From an uncultured bacterium (GTDB lineage Bacteria > Bacteroidota > Bacteroidia > Bacteroidales > Marinifilaceae): a DNA stretch of 5,219 nucleotides. Every line of letters starts with the position of its first letter. Position 1 is the stretch's first letter. Made by a program: the position numbers and the translations under genes. The stretch is taken from contig CAJMQA010000251.1 in NCBI GenBank assembly GCA_905215395.1, forward strand, positions 1 through 5,219, given 5' to 3'. Under the pieces are notes generated by a model, which saw only the letters and a list, made by a program, of their open reading frames with translations, searched no databases and was not told the origin of the DNA. This document shows positions 1-5,219 of the stretch, piece after piece.

Positions 1-1679
1 TCCGATCCTGACACATGCGCGTAAATATGATAACCACCCTGAATTTTTATCCTGATCAACAGCTCCCGTTTCCCGTTCACCTCCTCAGAAACAGATACGG
101 CAACCTGTACCGGATTTTCATCCGTTGTGGCAGCGGTTTCAGGCAGTTGAGCCACCGGCTTGGCATCCCGGACATGATAATCGTTTCCTGCCACAGCTTC
201 CCGGGTATTTACCAGAAACAGCCACCCTCCAGCTTCTGTAAAAAACAAACGGTCCTTATTGGTTTCATACCAGTTTCTCCATTCTCCGGGAGTCGTAAAA
301 CGGCACAAAGTATAACGGTTCAATATCCGGTTTGCTTTCTCTGTATCCTGTCCCTTTTCCAGCAAACGGATCGCAGCCTCCAGCATTCTCTTGTCATTAT
401 TCGGAATCCCCAGGCTTTTCACATCTTCATCTACAACTAACTGATACATACCCTCCCCTCCATAAAAATAATCTCTATTGCTGTCATAGTATTCCGCATA
501 AGCCTGCTCATTCGCCCCGAAACGTTCAAAAGCATCCTTCTGGTAACGTTTTACAAAATCTTCATAACTCATAAGCTTTTGCGGCTTATAGTTTAAGAGC
601 ATCTCTTCTTCCTCGTTCAGTTTTTCACCCTTAGCTTTTTTAGCCAGGGCTACTTTCTGATCCTCCAGCATTTTCGCATTGAATTCTTCATCCGATTGAA
701 CCCGTTCTTCCCATGCCTTACGGGTGGACAAAAACTTCAGCTCCTTCAGATATTCCCGGGTAGCTATACGGTCATTGTATTTCCGGGCGATCACCCCCTG
801 TCCGGCAAATCCAGAGATATACACAATGGCATTTGCCAGGACAGTCTGAGCTTCTTCGGTCATATCAGCGGGAGAAGCTGCAAATCCCCAATGCAGAAAG
901 TTTCCGTGCCGGCCGATAGCAACAGCATCCAGAGTCTTGGCACATACCCCACTGGAAATATATTCAGCTTCCGGAGAATCTTCAAATCCCCAGGGCCGGG
1001 CAACCATACCTATCCTGAACCCTTCGTCCGTAATATATCCCTTTGTCTGTACTTTCCACATAGGAATAGAATCAGGAATTGGTCCGTCTGCATAATATGC
1101 ATAGTGATAAGCATCGGCAGGAGTCGGACGCATCCGGATCGTCATTTTCACCGGAAAGGGTCCGTTAAAAATAGCATGTTCCTTCCGGAAATGGTGAGCA
1201 TCCGCATCCAGGCACAGACAATACCAGTCCGTTTTCAGCCCAATCCGCCTTCCCAAAGTTTCCCCCAATTCACCGATCATAACCATCGGACGATCAAAAT
1301 CCTCAGGCAAATATCCGGCTCTCTGATACCTGGTCACCTGACCATTTGCATCCCTTTCCATGACCTGAGGGAAAAGAACTTTAGGAGTACCATCCATTAC
1401 TGTCACATCATAGGACGCTGACATTTCCGGGATATAATCCGCAGCATTGACCACCTTCACCGTTTTAAAATACCGTTTTAACATATTTTCAAAAGATTGC
1501 ATCCGGACTTCCGCATCTTTCTTATGTGTCAGACTATCAACCTTTGTCCCGAACCTCTCTATGTTGGAGGAACCTCCTACATACAGAATTTTCAAATCAC
1601 TCTTTTTGATTGATCCGGCAGATACACCGGTGACTAATGTCAGACACAGCAGCCATAAAAAAAATTGTCTTCTCATCAT
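1..1679 (-). CDS. Exported multidomain protein, ThuA-like N-terminus and DsbD-alpha-like C-terminus (3' end missing)
   Basis: This reading frame is open from the ATG at 1679 to the left edge, giving 559 visible residues and no stop, so the C-terminus is missing. Residues 1-21 form a signal peptide (MMRR, a hydrophobic run, then a likely signal peptidase I site after VSA), with no lipobox, so the protein is probably periplasmic. Residues 29-290 look like a Rossmann-type ThuA or glutamine-amidotransferase-like domain: strand KILYVGG, strand YDVTVMDG, PMVMIGELGETLG, then HWGFAASP near 263-270 and an ending helix. Residues about 320-400 are highly charged and helical. Residues 411-490 (YQLVVDED, NRYT, EWRNWYETNKDRLFF, GGWLFLV) resemble a segment I associate with ThuA-type proteins. 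Residues 524-559 (VQVAVSVSEE...GGYHIYA) resemble the first strands of a DsbD alpha-type domain. It starts 9 bases after the thioredoxin-like gene, so the two are probably cotranscribed. A second ATG directly follows the first; either could be used. Domain names are from pattern recognition only; the function is unknown. Confidence 0.85.
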   Translation of the reverse strand, partial: MMRRQFFLWLLCLTLVTGVSAGSIKKSDLKILYVGGSSNIERFGTKVDSLTHKKDAEVRMQSFENMLKRYFKTVKVVNAADYIPEMSASYDVTVMDGTPKVLFPQVMERDANGQVTRYQRAGYLPEDFDRPMVMIGELGETLGRRIGLKTDWYCLCLDADAHHFRKEHAIFNGPFPVKMTIRMRPTPADAYHYAYYADGPIPDSIPMWKVQTKGYITDEGFRIGMVARPWGFEDSPEAEYISSGVCAKTLDAVAIGRHGNFLHWGFAASPADMTEEAQTVLANAIVYISGFAGQGVIARKYNDRIATREYLKELKFLSTRKAWEERVQSDEEFNAKMLEDQKVALAKKAKGEKLNEEEEMLLNYKPQKLMSYEDFVKRYQKDAFERFGANEQAYAEYYDSNRDYFYGGEGMYQLVVDEDVKSLGIPNNDKRMLEAAIRLLEKGQDTEKANRILNRYTLCRFTTPGEWRNWYETNKDRLFFTEAGGWLFLVNTREAVAGNDYHVRDAKPVAQLPETAATTDENPVQVAVSVSEEVNGKRELLIRIKIQGGYHIYAHVSGS

Positions 1680-1688
1680 TATATCTTA

Positions 1689-2825
1689 TTATTGTATTAA
1701 AGCTTCTATTTCTTCATATATACCCGGTTCTTCCCCGACAATCCGTTTCAACACTTTCCCTTCCGGACTAATCAGAATCTTAGTCGGATATCCCTGTACA
1801 TTATAACGTAGTATATAATCCTCATCTCCCCGTCCTGATATGATCTGCTTCCAGTCCCACTGAGCTCCTTCGCCCTTCAGATATTGCTTCCACCGTTCCG
1901 GATCGGACTCTTTTGCTATTCCCAAAAGCATCAGTTTATCCGGATACTTTCCGGCAAAGGCTTTCATTTCCGGCATTCCGGCAATACAAGCCCCACACCA
2001 GGTTCCCCAAAAATCGATCAGCACATATTTTCCCCTCCAGTTTTCCAGATCAAATTCTTCTCCGTCAAAAGTATTCTTAGTCCGGATTCCGGGAGCCGTC
2101 TGCCCGATTGCAGAAGCTTTATAACCTTTGATACGTTCATCTATATTTTTATAATAGTTACTGTAACTATATTCCGGACTTACTTTCTTAAAAAAGGCCT
2201 CTGCCTCTTCCACTTCGATCTGGGAACGGATCAGCATATCTTCCAGTAACCACAAGCCTGCAACAGAAGAAACATTCCCATCCAGAAACTCCATTCTGAT
2301 TTTTTGCAGCTGCTCCTCGTATTTTTCCCCCATTTGCTCCTTCTGCTGTTCGGAAATATTGGTATCGATCTGCACATTCACCGATTCATTCAAAAGCGGA
2401 TGCAAAGCGGAAGTGTATTTACTCAATATATCATTCTCCTTGTCTCCTGTCGGATAAATATCTACAAAATCTTTGTCCAGCTGTCCCTTTATATTCAGCT
2501 TCATCCCGGGAGAAGCCACAAACATCAGATACGCTGAATTGGTCGGAACAAACCCTCCGCCCACCATCTTCATAAAACGCGGGTCCCTGAAACTCAGTTT
2601 TACAACGGTCGGTTCCTTTATTGCCAACTCAGTTTCAATAATTCCATCCTGGAACTCCAAAGGTACCCACTGAAATTTCTGTAAGGTATCCGTATATCCC
2701 AAACTACCTTTGTCTCCGGCTCCGGCAAGTTCGGCAGACAAAACAAAACGGTCTTTCCGGACACCGTTTGTACAAGCGCTGCAACAGACCCACAATAACA
2801 ATCCTATAAAAATAATTCTTTTCAT
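1689..2825 (-). CDS. Thioredoxin-like (TlpA/ResA-type) exported lipoprotein with N-terminal DUF4369-like region
   Basis: A complete 378-residue protein, probably a thiol-disulfide oxidoreductase outside the cytoplasm. Residues 1-17 are a basic, hydrophobic signal segment, and CSAC at 15-18 is a probable lipobox with an unusual Cys at -3, making Cys18 the likely lipidated residue. Residues about 25-235 are a beta-rich then helical region like the DUF4369-type N-terminal half of many Bacteroidetes thioredoxin proteins. Residues 240-378 are an AhpC/TSA/TlpA-like thioredoxin fold: IGQTAPGI, the strand KYVLIDFWGTW, the redox site WCGAC (Cys277, Cys280) and the cis-proline in GYPTKI (Pro347), followed by the usual ISPEGKVLKR strand pair. 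Apart from the lipobox cysteine, the mature protein has only the two active-site cysteines. It ends in tandem TAA codons. It sits downstream of a terminator after susD and 9 bases before the next gene. The redox fold is secure; whether it oxidises, reduces or isomerises, and its partner, are not visible. Confidence 0.93.
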   Translation of the reverse strand: MKRIIFIGLLLWVCCSACTNGVRKDRFVLSAELAGAGDKGSLGYTDTLQKFQWVPLEFQDGIIETELAIKEPTVVKLSFRDPRFMKMVGGGFVPTNSAYLMFVASPGMKLNIKGQLDKDFVDIYPTGDKENDILSKYTSALHPLLNESVNVQIDTNISEQQKEQMGEKYEEQLQKIRMEFLDGNVSSVAGLWLLEDMLIRSQIEVEEAEAFFKKVSPEYSYSNYYKNIDERIKGYKASAIGQTAPGIRTKNTFDGEEFDLENWRGKYVLIDFWGTWCGACIAGMPEMKAFAGKYPDKLMLLGIAKESDPERWKQYLKGEGAQWDWKQIISGRGDEDYILRYNVQGYPTKILISPEGKVLKRIVGEEPGIYEEIEALIQ

Positions 2826-2867
2826 AATTGGTTTTATTAGTTATATATCATAAATGCTTTACGCCCG

Positions 2868-2876
2868 CAAAAAGTA
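2868..2876 (-). promoter_or_regulatory. Weak candidate -7 element upstream of the thioredoxin-like gene
   Basis: Minus-strand TACTTTTTG resembles the Bacteroidetes -7 consensus TAnnTTTG but has one extra base in the spacer. It lies about 42 bases before the ATG at 2825 and after the susD terminator, where a promoter would be expected. I could not find a TTG-type -33 element at the right distance, so this is tentative. The rest of the 136-base gap is AT-rich, and there is no Shine-Dalgarno sequence before the ATG (TAATAAAACCAATT). Confidence 0.2.
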
Positions 2877-2909
2877 TGACAATATTTAATAGATTATGAT
2901 AATTTTAAC

Positions 2910-2940
2910 AAAAAAGTGGGGATGCATGACACCCCCACTT
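2910..2940 (-). terminator. Intrinsic terminator after susD
   Basis: Read on the minus strand, an uninterrupted 8-bp stem (AAGTGGGG at 2940-2933 pairing with CCCCACTT at 2921-2914) closes an 11-base loop and runs into a T tract of six, two of which are in the stem, followed by G and more T/A-rich sequence. It begins 21 bases after the susD stop. The T tract lies on only one side, so it acts in the direction of susD transcription. It should end or weaken the susCD transcript before the thioredoxin-like gene. Confidence 0.85.
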
Positions 2941-2961
2941 CACTGAAAGTATTCAAGCCTA

Positions 2962-4452
2962 TCAATATTTGTTCTGTTCTGTAGCTCCGTTACTCAGATT
3001 AATAGCCTCGTTACCAATCGGACGGGCATATCTGCGGCTCTCGGGAGTCAATGTATATTCAACAGGCTGTGCTTTATCATCCACTTCTCCGTTGACAGAA
3101 GGATAAAAAGTTCTCTTAATTGTTACAGGCGACATCAGGTCATCACTCAGTAATCTCCGGATATCCATCCATCTCAGTGCATACGGAGCTTCACGACGTC
3201 TTTCATCCAAAACGGTTTGCACCGCTGCTTTCTTATCTGCCGGAACGGGCAGTGCCTGATAATCAGCAGCAGCAAAACGGGTTTTTCTCAGCGTTTCCAC
3301 ATCACTCATACATCCGGTAATATCATTCTTCCGGGCTTTACATTCCGCACGGATCAGATACATCTCAGCTACGGAAGGGCCGGAATAAATTTCGGAACCG
3401 TATAAAACCTGATATCCGTAATAAGCATGTTCACTCACAGAAAAACGGTTCATATATCCTTCCACCATAAACAATTTAAACCTTAAATCCTCCGGATACT
3501 GGCGATACAGATCAAGCAACTCTTCACTCGGAGTAATTTTCCATCCCGGTTCGCTTTCCGTCTCGGTCTGGTACTGTTCCTGCCAGTCCATCATCTGTTT
3601 ATTCGTATAATTATAGGTATTGGGATAATACACTTCCTGCTTCCGGGTTTGTCCGTCACTGCCTTTAATCTCATACACCCGGAACAAATAATTTCCGATA
3701 GTGGTATAATCGATCAGGTCATCCATTTCCCCTAGGGCAACATTGGCACATTTTTCAGCTTCTGTATAATTGCCCCTGTAGAGGTAATAACGTGCAGCAA
3801 AAGCATTGACCGAAGCACGGCTGGCCCTCCAGCGACGACTCTCAAAAGGTACGTCCAGCTTCAAAGCCTCTTTCAAATCCGCTTCAATAAAAGCATAGGT
3901 TTCCGCCAAGGTCGAACGGGACAATCCTTCTTCAAAATCGATACCCTGCCGCAATGGTACTCCCGGTTCCTGAGCCGTCGCACCGGTATAGTGCAGGCAA
4001 TAATTCAAAGCCAGCATAAAATACTTATACGCCCGTAAAGAACTGGCCTCTGCTTTAATCCTTGTTTTTCTTTCCGGAGTTCCTTCCATATTATCGACAG
4101 AAGAAATAATCAGATTCGCAATCCAGATTGCAGAATAACATGAATTCCAGTAAGAATCAGAACTTTCATCAATTTGTGTATCCCAGAGATATTGCTGGAT
4201 CACTGAACGCGATATACCGCCACCATATACATCGTATACATTCAATGGCAAGCCGGCATTGTCCGTACAAAAGAAATTCACCGATCCCCTTGTTTTATGA
4301 TTAGTAGAAGGAATGCTCAGCAAAGCCTCCAGATCATCCAGAGTCTCCACCTTCTGAGAAGAAGATTTTGTCGGCTCCTTGGATAAGAAATCATCGCAGG
4401 CTGTCAGAAACAGACAAGCAGAAGAAAACAGATACAATATAATTTTTTTCAT
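2962..4452 (-). CDS. SusD/RagB-family nutrient-binding outer membrane lipoprotein
   Basis: A complete 496-residue protein, the usual length for the family. SusD proteins sit on the outer membrane surface and form a lid over the SusC channel, helping to capture substrate. The signal peptide ends in the lipobox LTAC with Cys19 as lipid anchor, and CDDFLSKEP puts acidic residues next to it, as in surface-exported Bacteroidetes lipoproteins. Family landmarks in order: PGVPLRQG (163-170), SRSTLAETYAFIEADLKEAL (178-197), the TPR-like SRASVNAFAARYYLYRGNYTEAE (211-233), VAEMYLIRAECKARKND (361-377), DERRREAPYALRWMDIRRL (416-434), and the terminal RPIGNEAINLSNGATEQNKY. The ATG follows the susC stop by 11 bases (GGGATGAGATT), which suggests translational coupling. 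The mature protein has six cysteines besides Cys19 (62, 105, 152, 235, 371, 381). The family call is secure; the ligand cannot be read from sequence. Confidence 0.97.
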   Translation of the reverse strand: MKKIILYLFSSACLFLTACDDFLSKEPTKSSSQKVETLDDLEALLSIPSTNHKTRGSVNFFCTDNAGLPLNVYDVYGGGISRSVIQQYLWDTQIDESSDSYWNSCYSAIWIANLIISSVDNMEGTPERKTRIKAEASSLRAYKYFMLALNYCLHYTGATAQEPGVPLRQGIDFEEGLSRSTLAETYAFIEADLKEALKLDVPFESRRWRASRASVNAFAARYYLYRGNYTEAEKCANVALGEMDDLIDYTTIGNYLFRVYEIKGSDGQTRKQEVYYPNTYNYTNKQMMDWQEQYQTETESEPGWKITPSEELLDLYRQYPEDLRFKLFMVEGYMNRFSVSEHAYYGYQVLYGSEIYSGPSVAEMYLIRAECKARKNDITGCMSDVETLRKTRFAAADYQALPVPADKKAAVQTVLDERRREAPYALRWMDIRRLLSDDLMSPVTIKRTFYPSVNGEVDDKAQPVEYTLTPESRRYARPIGNEAINLSNGATEQNKY

Positions 4453-4463
4453 AATCTCATCCC

Positions 4464-5219
4464 TTAAAAATTAATATTCAAACCAAAAGTATAGGAAGCC
4501 TCAGGCTTAATGTCCTTTCCGCTGATATAATCCGGATCGATATTCTGTTTATTGGCAGTCCAGATCAGTCCCAGATTCCGGATCTGGGAATAAATACGGA
4601 TGCTTCCCAATTTCATTTTCTCACAAATCTTTTTCGGAAGATCGTATCCCAGATAAACTTCCCGCAAGCGGATATGGGAAGCATTCTCCACCAATGTATT
4701 CAAATAAGGTACATACCAGCTATACCGGTAATAATAATCCGTATATTCGGCCGGAATTTCCGGTAACCCCATCTGCCGGGCATTTCCTGCCATGATGTCT
4801 TTCAGGTCTTTGTGATAATTTTTATCAAAACCATCTGCATATGAGAATGTCGGCCTTCTGAATTTATGTCCGAATTTACCTGTAATCATGGCTTTCAGCG
4901 TAATCCCTTTATAGGTAAAGGTATTGGTCCATCCCATAATGACCGGAGGAGTTGCTGTACCATGATATTTCAACACATCTTTTCCGTCTTCGCCATTCGA
5001 ACCGATATTTTCTTCCATGGTATAGACATTATCCGTCTTCTCTGAAAGAATCTGAGCCTTTCCATCTTCGCTCATCCCGCCATAGATAAACGAGAATACA
5101 GGATCGACAGCATATCCTTCCACGAAGCGGTAACCGGTCATCGAACGCGGAGAGATCAACTGTTGTTTGAAATCAGTCACTTTCGATTTATTGTATGACA
5201 ATTTGAAACCTGTATTCCA
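4464..5219 (-). CDS. SusC/RagA-family TonB-linked outer membrane transporter, C-terminal fragment
   Basis: The frame is open to the right edge and ends at the TAA at 4464-4466, leaving the last 251 residues. The 5' part (signal peptide, carboxypeptidase-like domain, TonB box, plug and most of the barrel) lies outside, so this is a window truncation and not a broken gene. An internal TTG near 5201 is only a leucine codon. The visible part is the last stretch of the beta barrel: GFKLSYNKSKVTDF, then PVIMGWTNTFTYKGITLKAMITGKFGHKF, then SHIRLREVYLGYDLPKKI, then SIRIYSQIRNLGLIWTANKQNIDPDY, and a terminal strand SYTFGLNINF ending in phenylalanine, as expected for BAM-inserted barrels. These match SusC-family C-termini closely. 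It is followed at once by susD, the standard pairing. SusC proteins import a large ligand across the outer membrane using TonB energy; the substrate here is unknown. Confidence 0.96.
   Translation of the reverse strand, partial: WNTGFKLSYNKSKVTDFKQQLISPRSMTGYRFVEGYAVDPVFSFIYGGMSEDGKAQILSEKTDNVYTMEENIGSNGEDGKDVLKYHGTATPPVIMGWTNTFTYKGITLKAMITGKFGHKFRRPTFSYADGFDKNYHKDLKDIMAGNARQMGLPEIPAEYTDYYYRYSWYVPYLNTLVENASHIRLREVYLGYDLPKKICEKMKLGSIRIYSQIRNLGLIWTANKQNIDPDYISGKDIKPEASYTFGLNINF

Noticed and set aside
15..1421. Open plus-strand frames of 80-241 codons over the left part
   Set aside because: They lie antisense to the long minus-strand gene whose protein has a signal peptide and recognisable folds. 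The plus-strand translations are Ser, Pro and His-rich with no domain, as expected of shadow frames.
1657..1664. Run of eight A (eight T in the minus-strand gene) in the signal peptide of the left-edge protein, as a phase-variation tract
   Set aside because: The run encodes an ordinary QFFLW stretch in an AT-rich signal peptide and is short; without reads showing length variation it does not support phase variation.
1447..3405. Other plus-strand open frames opposite the thioredoxin-like and susD genes
   Set aside because: They are antisense to genes with clear family motifs, lack start context, and show no recognisable motifs.
5199..5201. TTG as a start codon for a short separate gene
   Set aside because: The frame continues upstream without a stop (WNTGFK) to the window edge and matches SusC barrel sequence, so the TTG is an internal leucine.

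Overview
The window looks like part of a Bacteroidota (probably Bacteroidales) chromosome. The basis is a SusC/SusD outer-membrane pair, a SusD lipoprotein with acidic residues right after the lipid-anchored cysteine, weak or absent Shine-Dalgarno sequences, and AT-rich intergenic DNA. I cannot name the genus. All recognisable genes lie on the minus strand, so transcription runs from right to left.

Layout in transcription order: (1) 5219-4464, the C-terminal third or less of a SusC/RagA-type TonB-dependent transporter whose 5' part lies outside the window; (2) 4452-2962, a complete SusD/RagB-family surface lipoprotein, 11 bases after susC; (3) 2961-2826, a 136-base intergenic region with a clear intrinsic terminator just after susD; (4) 2825-1689, a 378-residue exported, probably lipid-anchored thioredoxin-fold protein with a WCGAC redox motif; (5) 1679-1, an exported protein of at least 559 residues, starting 9 bases after gene 4 and running off the left edge. 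Its N-terminal half resembles ThuA/glutamine-amidotransferase-like folds and its visible end looks like the start of a DsbD-alpha-like domain.

Working model (inference): SusC and SusD bind and import a substrate across the outer membrane. The two downstream genes form a tight pair that probably acts on thiols or disulfides in the periplasm or at a membrane surface. No glycoside hydrolase, polysaccharide lyase, sulfatase or regulator is visible, so the substrate cannot be deduced, and a non-glycan substrate (peptide or thiol-containing) is open. No RNA gene, CRISPR array, insertion sequence, integrase or long repeat was seen. The most noteworthy item is the multidomain protein at the left edge and its pairing with the thioredoxin lipoprotein.
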